Positions 44,038 to 52,973 of a stretch of DNA of 64,000 nt are shown one piece after another. The stretch comes from VXRJ01 sp965246995. Lineage in GTDB: Bacteria; Acidobacteriota; Vicinamibacteria; Vicinamibacterales; UBA8438. Positions within the stretch are counted from its first letter, which is position 1. Every line of letters starts with the position of its first letter. The stretch is taken from NCBI GenBank assembly GCA_965246995.1, contig OZ252008.1:744001-808000 (forward strand), written 5' to 3'. A program made the position numbers and the translations under genes. The notes beneath the pieces were generated by a model that was given only the letters and a program-made list of their open reading frames with translations, was not told the origin of the DNA and did not search any database.

Positions 44038-45876
44038 ATGCACCACCGGCAGATCCGCAACTTCTCCATCATTGCCCACATTGATCACGGGAAATCGACC
44101 CTGGCGGATCGATTCCTCGAGTTGACGGGTGCGCTCCAACCCCGCGAAATGGAGGCGCAGGTACTCGACTCCATGGATCTGGAGCGAGAGCGGGGGATCA
44201 CTATCAAGGCCCACGCGGTCCGCCTCCGCTACACCGCAGACGACGGCGAGACCTACGTTCTCAATCTGATCGACACGCCCGGTCACGTCGACTTCTCGTA
44301 CGAGGTCGCCCGGTCCCTCGCCGCCTGCGAGGGAGCGCTTCTGCTGGTCGATGCCTCGCAGGGCGTGGAGGCGCAGACCGTCGCGAACGCCTACCTGGCG
44401 GTCGAACACGATCTGGAGATCATCCCGGTCATCAACAAGATGGATCTTCCGGGCGCGCAGCCGGAGGAGGCGGCGTTGCAGATCGAGGATCTGATCGGCC
44501 TCGATCCGTCGACGGCGCTACTCGCGAGCGCGAAGGCGGGGCAGGGGACGAAGGAGGTACTCGAGGCGGTGGTCCATCAGGTGCCGCCGCCCGCCGGCGA
44601 TCCGGAGGCGCCGCTCAAGGCACTGATCTTCGACTCGTGGTACGACGCCTACCGCGGCGTCGTCATCCTGGTGCGTGTCGTCGACGGCGCGGTCCGGCCT
44701 GGGATGAAGGTCCGCTTCATGATGGCGGCGCACGACTGTGAAGTGGAGCAGGTCGGGGTCTTCTCGCCGAAGCCGGTGGCGGTGGAAGCACTCGGTGTCG
44801 GCGAGGTGGGTTTCATCATCGCCAATGTCAAGAATGTCGCCGACGCGCGGATCGGCGACACCGTGACCGAGGCGGCGCGCCGCACCGCTGAGCCCCTTCC
44901 CGGGTTCCGCGAGATGAAGCCGATGGTCTTCGCGGGACTCTATCCGGTGGAGAGCCACGAGTACGCGGACCTGCGGGAAGCGCTCGAGAAGCTGCGGCTG
45001 AACGACGCGTCGTTCTTCTTCGAGCCGGAAACCTCCGTTGCGCTCGGCTTCGGCTTCCGCTGTGGCTTCCTCGGCCTCCTGCACATGGAGATCGTGCAGG
45101 AGCGGCTCGAGCGCGAATTCGACATGAACCTGGTGACGACCGCGCCCGGCGTCCTCTACCGGGTCACCACCACTGACGGGGAAGTGACCGAGATCGATTC
45201 TCCGGCCAAGCTGCCCGATGCGGGGCGGATCGAGAGGATCGAAGAACCGGTGATCACGGCGATGATCCTGACGCCCGCGGAGCATGTGGGGGGGCTCCTG
45301 CAGCTCTGCCAGGAGAAGCGAGGCGTGCAGAAGGGGCTCGAGTACCACGCCGCGCACCGCGTCACCATCACGTACGAACTGCCTTTCAACGAGGTGGTGC
45401 TCGACTTCTATGACCGGCTGAAGACCATCTCTCGGGGCTACGCGTCGCTCGACTATCATGTGAGCGGGTACTGGACGTCGCCGCTCGTGAAGCTCGACTT
45501 GCTCGTGAATGGCGATCCTGTCGATGCGCTGTCGATCATCACCCACCGGGAGAACGCCTATCCGCGCGGCCGGGCACTGGTCACCCGGATGCGCAAGCTG
45601 ATTCCGCGCCAGATGTTCGAGGTGGCGATTCAGGCCGCGATAGGCAACAGCATCATTGCACGCGACACGGTCCGGGCCCTCCGGAAGAACGTCCTGGCGA
45701 AGTGCTACGGTGGCGACATCTCGCGGAAGCGGAAGCTGCTGGAGAAACAGAAGGAAGGCAAGCGCCGCATGAAGCGGGTGGGCAGCGTGGAGATCCCGCA
45801 GGAGGCATTTCTCGCCGTGTTGCGCGTCGACGACGACGGGCCGGCGGCGGGCAAGGCCTCCAAGGCAAACAAGTGA
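44038..45876 (+). CDS. lepA: Elongation factor 4 (LepA)
   Basis: 612 aa from ATG 44038 (MHHRQIRNFSIIAHIDHG); the frame extends to 44014 but the family start is here. GTPase motifs AHIDHGKSTLADRFLE, RGITIKAHAV, IDTPGHVDFSYE and INKMDLPGA; then EF-G-like domains and the LepA C-terminal domain with AKCYGGDISRKRKLLEKQKE. It acts on ribosomes during translation or subunit maturation. It overlaps lepB by 1 nt, the common lepA-lepB pairing. Confidence 0.97.
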   Translation: MHHRQIRNFSIIAHIDHGKSTLADRFLELTGALQPREMEAQVLDSMDLERERGITIKAHAVRLRYTADDGETYVLNLIDTPGHVDFSYEVARSLAACEGALLLVDASQGVEAQTVANAYLAVEHDLEIIPVINKMDLPGAQPEEAALQIEDLIGLDPSTALLASAKAGQGTKEVLEAVVHQVPPPAGDPEAPLKALIFDSWYDAYRGVVILVRVVDGAVRPGMKVRFMMAAHDCEVEQVGVFSPKPVAVEALGVGEVGFIIANVKNVADARIGDTVTEAARRTAEPLPGFREMKPMVFAGLYPVESHEYADLREALEKLRLNDASFFFEPETSVALGFGFRCGFLGLLHMEIVQERLEREFDMNLVTTAPGVLYRVTTTDGEVTEIDSPAKLPDAGRIERIEEPVITAMILTPAEHVGGLLQLCQEKRGVQKGLEYHAAHRVTITYELPFNEVVLDFYDRLKTISRGYASLDYHVSGYWTSPLVKLDLLVNGDPVDALSIITHRENAYPRGRALVTRMRKLIPRQMFEVAIQAAIGNSIIARDTVRALRKNVLAKCYGGDISRKRKLLEKQKEGKRRMKRVGSVEIPQEAFLAVLRVDDDGPAAGKASKANK

Positions 45877-46664
45877 TGGCCAGACGAGGCGCGGCGCGTG
45901 GTGCAACGAGAAACCGGCCGGCGCCCGGCGGGGCTGGCCTGGCGGGACGCGATCGACCTGGAGCGGGCGCCGGGGCGCCGTTCCGGAAATCGATGGCGCG
46001 CGAGTATCTCGAGGCGATCGTCATCGCCGTCATCCTGGCCCTCTTCGTGCGGACCTGGATGGTGCAGGCTTTCACCATCCCGACCGGATCGATGGAGCAC
46101 AACCTGCTGGTTGGGGACTATCTGCTCGTGAACAAGTTCGTCTTCGGTCCGGCGCTGTCCGATGCCGAACAGTCGGTGCTGCCGAAGACGGAGGTCGCGC
46201 GGGGCGATATCGTCGTCTTCAAGTTCCCGCTCGATCCCAAGCGAGATTTCATCAAGCGGATCATCGGACTACCGGGCGAAACCCTCGAAGTGCTTGACAA
46301 GCAGGTGCACATCAACGGCGTCGCGCTCGACGAACCGTACCTGGCGGAGCATGCGCGGCGTCTCGGGCCGGGAGAGGAGGCGGTGAACGGTCGCGACAAC
46401 CACGGCCCGGTCACCATCCCTGACGGGCACTACTTCGCCATGGGTGACAACCGGGACGACTCCGAGGATAGCCGCTTCTGGGGACCCCTGCCGGTCGATC
46501 ACATCAAGGGAAAAGCGGTCGTGATCTACTGGTCGTACGATGCGGGACCGCCGATTGTGATCCCGGAGCCGGGCCTCGGCGCCGCGGTCCGGCGCGCGGC
46601 TTCGGGCGCCTTCAGCTTCTTCTCCCGCACCCGTTGGGATCGCATGCTCCACCAGGTGCGCTGA
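45876..46664 (+). CDS. lepB: Signal peptidase I
   Basis: 262-aa membrane protease that removes signal peptides after export. A basic Gly/Ala/Arg-rich cytoplasmic N-terminus (about 40 residues) precedes one membrane segment (AIVIAVILALFVRTWMV). The catalytic serine is in TIPTGSMEHNLLVGDYLL, the lysine in RDFIKRIIGLPGETL, and box E is GDNRDDSEDSRFWG. ATG 45876 overlaps the lepA stop; a later in-frame ATG (MAREYLEAI) is also possible. Confidence 0.95.
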   Translation: MARRGAARGATRNRPAPGGAGLAGRDRPGAGAGAPFRKSMAREYLEAIVIAVILALFVRTWMVQAFTIPTGSMEHNLLVGDYLLVNKFVFGPALSDAEQSVLPKTEVARGDIVVFKFPLDPKRDFIKRIIGLPGETLEVLDKQVHINGVALDEPYLAEHARRLGPGEEAVNGRDNHGPVTIPDGHYFAMGDNRDDSEDSRFWGPLPVDHIKGKAVVIYWSYDAGPPIVIPEPGLGAAVRRAASGAFSFFSRTRWDRMLHQVR

Positions 46665-46769
46665 CCTACCGGCTACCTGTACTCTTCGACGCCTACCCCT
46701 CCGGTAGCCCGTAGTATTCTGTCCCGGTTCCGCCGTCGCGGGGCCTTGGGCTTATCTCAGGAGGCGTTG

Positions 46770-49079
46770 ATGTCCGAGACTCCGAACCCGGAAGTCGCAT
46801 TCAGTTGGTTCATGCCGGCCGCCCCGTTCGCCGTGGCGCTGCTGATCCTTGCTGCTCCACCCGCTGCGGCGCAGGACCAGGATCAGGAGGACGACGAGGA
46901 CGAAGTGCCGACATTCGCCGAGACCGTCGTCGTGACTGCCTCCCGTATCGAGCAGGAGATCGTCAACGCGCCGGCGACGGTCACCGTTATCGGTCCGGAA
47001 CAGATCGCCGCACAGCCGGTCGCGAGCATCGGCGAACTCGTCCGGCAGGTGCCGGGCGTCAACGTCGTGCAGACGTCGAACCGCGAATTCAATGTCACGA
47101 GCCGCGGCGCCACCAGCACGCTCGCCACCTCGCAGATCGTCCTGGTCGATGGCCGTTCGGTCTACCAGGACGTCTTCGGCTTCGTCGCCTGGGATCTCAT
47201 ACCGGTCACGATGGGCGATCTCGAGCGGGTCGAAGTGGTGCGCGGTCCTGCATCGGCCGTCTGGGGCGCAAATGCGATGAGTGGTGTCGTCAACCTGATC
47301 ACCAAGCGGCCGCGGGACATGCTCGGCACGACGCTCGACATCAACTTCGGGACGTTCGATCGCAACGTCACCGGACGCGACATGGATCCGGGGACTACCT
47401 ACTCCGTCATGGGGACCCACGCAGCAGCCCCCAGTGACACCTTTGCCTACAAGGTGTCGCTCGGCTATAGCGAAGCGTCGGCGTTCGCCCGCCCGGCCGG
47501 CAACATTCCGAATATCGTCAACGTGACGCAGCCGTACCCGGAGCTCGCCGGCCTCGACACGCGGACACCGAAGTTCGACTTCCGCGGAGACTGGGATTCC
47601 CCCGATGGTCAAAGCCGCTTCAAGCTGACCGGCGGCTACGCGGGCACTCAGGGCATGCTCCATTCCGGACTCGGCCCGTTTGAAATCAGTCCGGGTGCGG
47701 GGATGGGCTACGGCCGGCTGCAGTACGAGCGGGGCAGCTTCGAACTGGGTGCGTTCGTCAACTCCACTTCCGTGCCGTACCGGACGCTGCTGGTCCGGAG
47801 CCCGACCGGTCCGATCACGGGGGACCTCGTGTCGAATACGTTCGATGTGAGCTTCAGCAATACCGAGGTGATCGGGACGCGCAACATCGTCAGCTACGGT
47901 GGCAACGTCCGGCTGATCACGATGGATTTCGATCTTGCGCCAGCCGGCGACGGCCGGAACGAGGTGGGCTTCTACTTACAGGACGAGATCTTCCTCCACG
48001 ACCGGTTCCGCTGGATTCTGGGCGGACGGATCGATCGCGTGAGTCTGCTCGACGACATCCGGTTTTCGCCGCGGACAACGTTCATTTTCAAGCCGGCGGA
48101 CGAGCATTCGATCCGGTTGTCGTACAACCAGGCGTTCCGCGCCCCGTCGCTCGTCAACAGCTTCCTCGACGCCTCCATCGGGAATGTGGTGCAGTTTCCG
48201 CTGGATCGCCTGCTCGGACCGGCGGCGGCACTGCTGCCACCGGCACTGACACCCGCGCCGGTGAACTACTTCCTGCCGTCGCGGGTAGCCGGTGCCGAAG
48301 TGCCCGACGTCCCCCGTGACGGGTCGTTGCGGGCCGAGAACCTGACCGCCTACGAAGTGGCGTACGCCGGCGGACTCGGCGACCGGATCGGTCTGACTGC
48401 GGCCTTCTACGTCAATGACATCACGGACAGCATCGATTTCTCCGACTACTTGTTCTATTCGACGGCGAACGCGCCCCCGAACTGGAACGCCAGCTTCGGA
48501 CCGCCCCTCGCTGCGTTCGCCCAGTCGCTGGCGCCGGTCCTGCCGCCCGTTGCGGCGCAACTCGGTTTCCTGGCCCAGCATCCGGCCGCGTTGATTGATC
48601 TACTGGCCGCGAGCGGCACCCGGTTCCCGTCCGACTTCACCTACCTCAACCGTGGCTTCATCCGGAACAAGGGGATCGAGTTGGGCGTGAACGCGGCAAT
48701 CGCCCGTGGCGTCAACACCTATGTCAACTACTCGTGGCAGGCAGCTCCGGAGGTGCGTGACTGGGATCCGAACGAGTACAACATCCCGTCGGCGCATCGC
48801 TTCAATGCCGGAATCGATGCTAGCACCGACACGGTGACGGCAAGCCTCTCGGTGAACCGGACGAGTGAGGCGTTCTGGACCGACGTGCTTACTGCCCAGT
48901 TCCATGGCTGGACGGACCCGTTCACCATGGTGAACGCGAGCTTCGGTTTCAACTTCGCGGACGGCCGCTACAACCCGCGGATCCAGGTGCTGAACCTCCT
49001 GAATAACGAGATTCAGCAACACATCTTCGGCGATGTCATGAAGCGCCAGATCGTTGGCCAGCTCCGCGTGGGCTTCTAG
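46770..49079 (+). CDS. TonB-dependent outer-membrane receptor
   Basis: 769 aa. ATG 46770 has GGAGG about 6 nt upstream (an earlier in-frame start at 46746 lacks one). A signal sequence (PFAVALLILAAPPAAAQ) is followed by an acidic stretch and then the TonB box-like AETVVVTASRIEQE. Next comes a plug domain with PGVNVVQTSNREFNVTSRG, MGDLERVEVVRGPASAVWG and NAMSGVVNLITKRP, and finally a beta-barrel ending in a terminal aromatic residue (GQLRVGF). It imports an unknown ligand. Its TAG stop lies in a CTAG whose complement is the stop of leftward yggS. Confidence 0.93.
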   Translation: MSETPNPEVAFSWFMPAAPFAVALLILAAPPAAAQDQDQEDDEDEVPTFAETVVVTASRIEQEIVNAPATVTVIGPEQIAAQPVASIGELVRQVPGVNVVQTSNREFNVTSRGATSTLATSQIVLVDGRSVYQDVFGFVAWDLIPVTMGDLERVEVVRGPASAVWGANAMSGVVNLITKRPRDMLGTTLDINFGTFDRNVTGRDMDPGTTYSVMGTHAAAPSDTFAYKVSLGYSEASAFARPAGNIPNIVNVTQPYPELAGLDTRTPKFDFRGDWDSPDGQSRFKLTGGYAGTQGMLHSGLGPFEISPGAGMGYGRLQYERGSFELGAFVNSTSVPYRTLLVRSPTGPITGDLVSNTFDVSFSNTEVIGTRNIVSYGGNVRLITMDFDLAPAGDGRNEVGFYLQDEIFLHDRFRWILGGRIDRVSLLDDIRFSPRTTFIFKPADEHSIRLSYNQAFRAPSLVNSFLDASIGNVVQFPLDRLLGPAAALLPPALTPAPVNYFLPSRVAGAEVPDVPRDGSLRAENLTAYEVAYAGGLGDRIGLTAAFYVNDITDSIDFSDYLFYSTANAPPNWNASFGPPLAAFAQSLAPVLPPVAAQLGFLAQHPAALIDLLAASGTRFPSDFTYLNRGFIRNKGIELGVNAAIARGVNTYVNYSWQAAPEVRDWDPNEYNIPSAHRFNAGIDASTDTVTASLSVNRTSEAFWTDVLTAQFHGWTDPFTMVNASFGFNFADGRYNPRIQVLNLLNNEIQQHIFGDVMKRQIVGQLRVGF

Positions 49080-49810
49080 CCGCGCATCGCGGGGGGCGGC
49101 GTGCGCCGGCCGAAGAGAGCCGTGCCGACGCGAACCATCGTGGCGCCTTCTTCGATGGCGGCCTCGAAGTCGTGGCTCATTCCCATGGAGAGGTGCGCGA
49201 GTCGGGATTCCGGAACGCCTTCGTTGCGGAGCGTGTCGCGCAACTCTCGGAGCCGGCGGAAGTAGGGCCGGGTCTCTTCCGGGTTGTCGTTCCAGGGAGG
49301 CATCAGCATCAGGCCACGCACCTCAGCCGAGCGGCAACTGGCGGCGGCGTCGAAGAGGCGGCGCAACTCTTCGGCGGTGGCGCCATGCTTCTGGATTTCG
49401 CCCGCGAGGTCGGCCTGGATCAGCAGCGCCGGTTTCGTACCGGCGGCAGCGGCCGCATCGTCCAGGCGGCGCAGCAGTTTCACGCTGTCGACCGAATGGA
49501 TCCAGTCGAACTTCGCGGCCGCGTGGCGTGCCTTGTTCGACTGGAGGTGGCCGATCAGGTGCCAGCGGACCGGCGGGAGGCCTGACGCCCGCTCGATCTT
49601 GTCGAGAGCCTCCTGCACGCGGTTCTCGCCGAAATCCTCGAGGCCGGCCGCGGCGGCCGCGGCGATCGCTTCGAGCGGAAAGGTCTTCGAGACGGCGAGC
49701 AGCTTCACGTCGACCGCCCGGCGGCCGGCGGCGGTGGCCGCCCGCGCGATCCGGTCCCGGACGGAACGGATGTTCGTGGCAAGTTGATCCGGCGAAGGCG
49801 GCGTGCTCAC
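49076..49810 (-). CDS. yggS: PLP homeostasis protein YggS (PROSC/COG0325)
   Basis: 244 aa, alanine-racemase-like barrel that binds pyridoxal phosphate and helps balance B6 vitamers. The PLP lysine is in KLLAVSKTFPLEAI (residue about 42), followed by FGENRVQEALDKI, WHLIGHLQSNKARHA, IHSVDSVKLLRRLD and LSMGMSHDFEAAIEEG with VRVGTALFG at the end. Last gene of the rpiB-glyA-dinG-TPR-yggS string; starts with a 4-nt overlap. Its stop overlaps that of the convergent receptor gene by 3 nt. Confidence 0.94.
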   Translation of the reverse strand: MSTPPSPDQLATNIRSVRDRIARAATAAGRRAVDVKLLAVSKTFPLEAIAAAAAAGLEDFGENRVQEALDKIERASGLPPVRWHLIGHLQSNKARHAAAKFDWIHSVDSVKLLRRLDDAAAAAGTKPALLIQADLAGEIQKHGATAEELRRLFDAAASCRSAEVRGLMLMPPWNDNPEETRPYFRRLRELRDTLRNEGVPESRLAHLSMGMSHDFEAAIEEGATMVRVGTALFGRRTPPPAMRG

Positions 49811-50760
49811 CGCGGCGGGTCCAGGACGGCGAGGCGCGACCGGGCGTCGGCGGCATGTTCGCCGCTGCCCGCAAGGCTGAGGTAGCGGTGAAGAGACGTG
49901 ATGGCGGTGGCCGGTTCGTTGAGGTCCTCGAGCGTGACGCCGAGCCAGTAGTACGCGGGCGCGTTCGAGGGGTCGTAGGTGGTCGCTTCCTCGAAGCGCA
50001 TGCGGGCTTCCTCCAGACTACCCGCCTCCCGCAACGCAAGGCCCAGTTCCACTGCGTCTGCAGCACGCTGTCGGCTTGTGTCGAGTGCGGCGAGGGTCAG
50101 GCGCGTCGCTTCCTCGCGGGCGGCTGCTGCCTCCGCCGCCCGGCCCGACCTCCCGTAGATGTCTGACAGGCCGTAGTACGCCGCGGCGTAATCCGGCTGC
50201 ACCGCAAGGGCCTCGTTGAACGCGCGTTCCGCCTCGCTCCATTGCTCGAGCGCCCCGTGCGCGATGCCTGCGTTGTAAAGGCACTCCACGCACAGGGGAA
50301 AGAGCTGCGCCCCCAGGTTGAAGTAGGTGATCGCGTCGGTGTAGGCGCCGTCACGGTTCGCGGTGACGCCCGTTTCGAACAGCGAGTCGAGTTCTGCCTG
50401 ATCGGCGCCGGCGGCAAGCCAGGGGGTAGCGCGCCTGTCCGCTTCGAGGATGAAGCGGATCTGCGCCGCGCGTCCGTCGCGCACCTGAACTCGGTAGACG
50501 TCGCTCCGCTCATCACCCAGTGCCGCGGTGACGGTGTAGAAGCCGGACGGGATGTCCGAGCGATAGAAGCGGCCGTCCGCGCCAGTCTCCAGTTCGATTG
50601 TCTCGCTCCCCTCGCGCATCGGAAGCAGGATCACCAGCGCGCCCGCGACCGACGCGCCGTCGGTATCGGCGACGGTCCCCCGGACCACGCCGGCAGCCTG
50701 GGCGTGCGCGGCAGTCGCCCCGAGAACGAGTGTGATGACGATGGCGAGACAGCGAGTCAT
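49807..50760 (-). CDS. Secreted carboxypeptidase-regulatory-like and TPR protein
   Basis: 317 aa. Signal peptide MTRCLAIVITLVLGATAAHA, then a beta-sandwich of the carboxypeptidase-regulatory type (GVVRGTVADTDGASVAGALV, FYRSDIPSGFYTV), then at least four TPR-like repeats from about residue 125: AYTDAITYFNLGAQLF, WSEAERAFNEALAVQPDYAAA, EARMRFEEATTYDPSNAPA and PATAITSLHRYLSLA. It is probably periplasmic and a protein-binding scaffold; no specific role is known. Overlaps dinG and yggS by 4 nt each. Confidence 0.8.
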   Translation of the reverse strand: MTRCLAIVITLVLGATAAHAQAAGVVRGTVADTDGASVAGALVILLPMREGSETIELETGADGRFYRSDIPSGFYTVTAALGDERSDVYRVQVRDGRAAQIRFILEADRRATPWLAAGADQAELDSLFETGVTANRDGAYTDAITYFNLGAQLFPLCVECLYNAGIAHGALEQWSEAERAFNEALAVQPDYAAAYYGLSDIYGRSGRAAEAAAAREEATRLTLAALDTSRQRAADAVELGLALREAGSLEEARMRFEEATTYDPSNAPAYYWLGVTLEDLNEPATAITSLHRYLSLAGSGEHAADARSRLAVLDPPR

Positions 50761-52973
50761 GACTCCAGTCTATCGCCGTTGAGGAAGCGATCGACATCCG
50801 CCAGGTCGTGCGTAACCGGGGCAGGGGGGAAGGAGTTCAGAAACCGCCGGCCGTAGCCCCGGGTCCGGAGTCGGGGATCGAGCAGCGCGAGGACCCCACG
50901 GTCCGACCGGTGCCGGATCAGGCGGCCCAGTCCCTGCAGCAGGGTCAGGATGGCGAGCGGCACCTGATAGTCGACGAACGGGTTCCCCCCTTCCTCGGTG
51001 ATCTGATCCAGCCGTGCGGCGACGAGCGGATCCCCGGGCGAGGCGAACGGCAGCTTGTCGATGACCACACAACTCAGCGCTTCGCCGACGACATCTACCC
51101 CCTGCCAGAAGCTGGACGTGGCAAGCAGCACCGCGTTCGGTGTCGCGCGAAACTCACGCAGGAGCATGTTGCGCGGCGCGGTTCCCTGCACGAGGACCGG
51201 GTACGGGCACGTCGGCTCGATCCGGGCGCGGACCGCTTCCAGGTTGGCGTAGCTGGTGAAGAGGACAAAGGCTCGACCGGAAGTCACGTCGAGCAACGCC
51301 CGAACTTCCCGGGCGACCGCTTCGGCAAAGGCGGGATCGCCCGGCGGCGGCATCCGGCGCGGCAGGTACAGGACCGCCTGCTGCTGGAAGTCGAACTCCG
51401 AGGGTACCTGCAACTCGACCGCGTCATCGATACCAAGACGGCTGCGAACATACCGGAACGATCCATCGACCGTGAGTGTCGCGGAAGTAAGGAGCAGCGA
51501 GCGCATCCGTTCGATCAGCAGCTCCCGGATGATGCTGGAGACATCGATCGGCGCCGCGGCGAGGAAGGTCCCGCGGCCCCGTCTTTCGAGGTAGTAGACA
51601 AAGCGCGGATCGGAAGCGGCGACGAGGAAGGCGACCTGTTCCTGGAGTCCCTCGGCGCGGCGGCCAAGACCCGCGAGTTCGGCATTCTCGGTCGCTCCGG
51701 CTGCCTTTGACAGCAGGTCGGCGAGATGCCCCAGGCTGCGTGCGAGCATTCGGCCCGCCTCGGAGGCGGGACTGAGCATCTCGGCGGTAACCCGGATCCG
51801 TTCCCGAGCCGTGACGAGCGTCTGGAGCAAGGCAAAGAAGTTGCGCGCATCTGCCTTGACGGCATCGAGCCGCTCGTGAAGCTCCCGCGCATCCGCATCG
51901 CTCAGCGCCTCGGCGGGCGGCAATTGACCGGCGTCCTTCCCCGCGTTTCGGGATCCCGTGCGTCCCCGGTCGGCCTGCACCCCGAGCGTCAGCCGCCGGC
52001 CGTCATGTTCAATCTCGTGCAGCTTGAAGTTGTTGATGGTGACCGCGAACGACTGCGTCGCGACATCCTCCAGCTGATGTGCCTCGTCAACGATGACCGT
52101 CGCACAGTCGGGTATGACACTGCCGGCGCCGGCCGCCACTTTGCGCACTGCCGCGTCCGCGCAAAGCAGATGGTGGTTGACGATTACGAGATCCGACTCG
52201 GCCGCCCGTTGCCGCATCGACGTTACGAAGCAGTCCTGGTAGCGGGGGCAGTCCAGCCCGATGCAGTTCTCGGACGTGGCCGCGATGTCGTTCCAGATGG
52301 CCAGATCGTCTGGCAGGTCTTCGATCTCCGCCCGGTCGCCGGTGTCGGTCTGCGCGGCCCACTCCGCGATTCGGTCGAGGACGTCCTTCTCCTGATGCGG
52401 CAGCAGCGTGATCTGCGCCTCGGTCCTCGCGGTTTCGAACCGGTGGAGACAGAGGTAGTTACCGCGTCCCTTCATGTAGGTGGCGCTGAACGCAACGCCG
52501 AGCGCATCGCGCAGCTCCGGCAGGTCCTTGTAGAAGATCTGATCCTGCAGGTTGCGCGTGCCGGTGGAGATCACCACCCGTTCGCCACTCAGAATCGCCG
52601 GCACGAGGTACGCAAGCGTCTTTCCGGTGCCCGTTCCCGCCTCGGCCAGGAGCACGCCGCCGGTCTGAAGCAGGCGCGCCACCGCGTCAGCCATCCGGCG
52701 CTGGCCCGGTCGCGGCTCGAAGCTGGGCATCGCGCAGGCAAGCAATCCGCCGTCGGCCAGTGCCTCGGCGACTCGCGGATTCACATCCGTCGCGGTTGCC
52801 GCGTCCGGGTCGGTGGCGGGTTCGAAGTCGGAACCGGACTCCCGGTCAGCGTCGATCTGGATATCGAACTCCGTCTCCGCCCAGGTATCGTGCTGGACGT
52901 CGACGTCCGGTTCGACCGTCAGTTCCCGCTCGGGCTCGATGTCGTCGTCGGGTACAGGGGGAACTGCTGGCAC
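50757..52973 (-). CDS. dinG: ATP-dependent DNA helicase, DinG/XPD type
   Basis: 738 aa, superfamily 2. An acidic N-terminal extension of about 80 residues, Walker A AEAGTGTGKTLAYLVPAIL (residue about 110), four cysteines that fit the iron-sulfur cluster (YLCLHRF, then CIGLDCPRYQDCF), DEAH box VIVDEAHQLED, and motif VI-like GLGRLIRHRSDRG. It unwinds DNA, including R-loops and damaged structures in the species studied. The start at 52973 overlaps glyA by 55 nt; a downstream non-ATG start would shorten this. Confidence 0.88.
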   Translation of the reverse strand: MPAVPPVPDDDIEPERELTVEPDVDVQHDTWAETEFDIQIDADRESGSDFEPATDPDAATATDVNPRVAEALADGGLLACAMPSFEPRPGQRRMADAVARLLQTGGVLLAEAGTGTGKTLAYLVPAILSGERVVISTGTRNLQDQIFYKDLPELRDALGVAFSATYMKGRGNYLCLHRFETARTEAQITLLPHQEKDVLDRIAEWAAQTDTGDRAEIEDLPDDLAIWNDIAATSENCIGLDCPRYQDCFVTSMRQRAAESDLVIVNHHLLCADAAVRKVAAGAGSVIPDCATVIVDEAHQLEDVATQSFAVTINNFKLHEIEHDGRRLTLGVQADRGRTGSRNAGKDAGQLPPAEALSDADARELHERLDAVKADARNFFALLQTLVTARERIRVTAEMLSPASEAGRMLARSLGHLADLLSKAAGATENAELAGLGRRAEGLQEQVAFLVAASDPRFVYYLERRGRGTFLAAAPIDVSSIIRELLIERMRSLLLTSATLTVDGSFRYVRSRLGIDDAVELQVPSEFDFQQQAVLYLPRRMPPPGDPAFAEAVAREVRALLDVTSGRAFVLFTSYANLEAVRARIEPTCPYPVLVQGTAPRNMLLREFRATPNAVLLATSSFWQGVDVVGEALSCVVIDKLPFASPGDPLVAARLDQITEEGGNPFVDYQVPLAILTLLQGLGRLIRHRSDRGVLALLDPRLRTRGYGRRFLNSFPPAPVTHDLADVDRFLNGDRLES

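Noticed and set aside
46665..46710. CTACCGG...CCGGTAG as terminator after lepB
   Set aside because: The loop is about 27 nt and there is no T-run, so it is too weak to call.
52919..52973. Frameshift between glyA and dinG
   Set aside because: Both proteins have complete family ends; the 55-nt overlap is better explained by an acidic dinG N-terminus or a later start.
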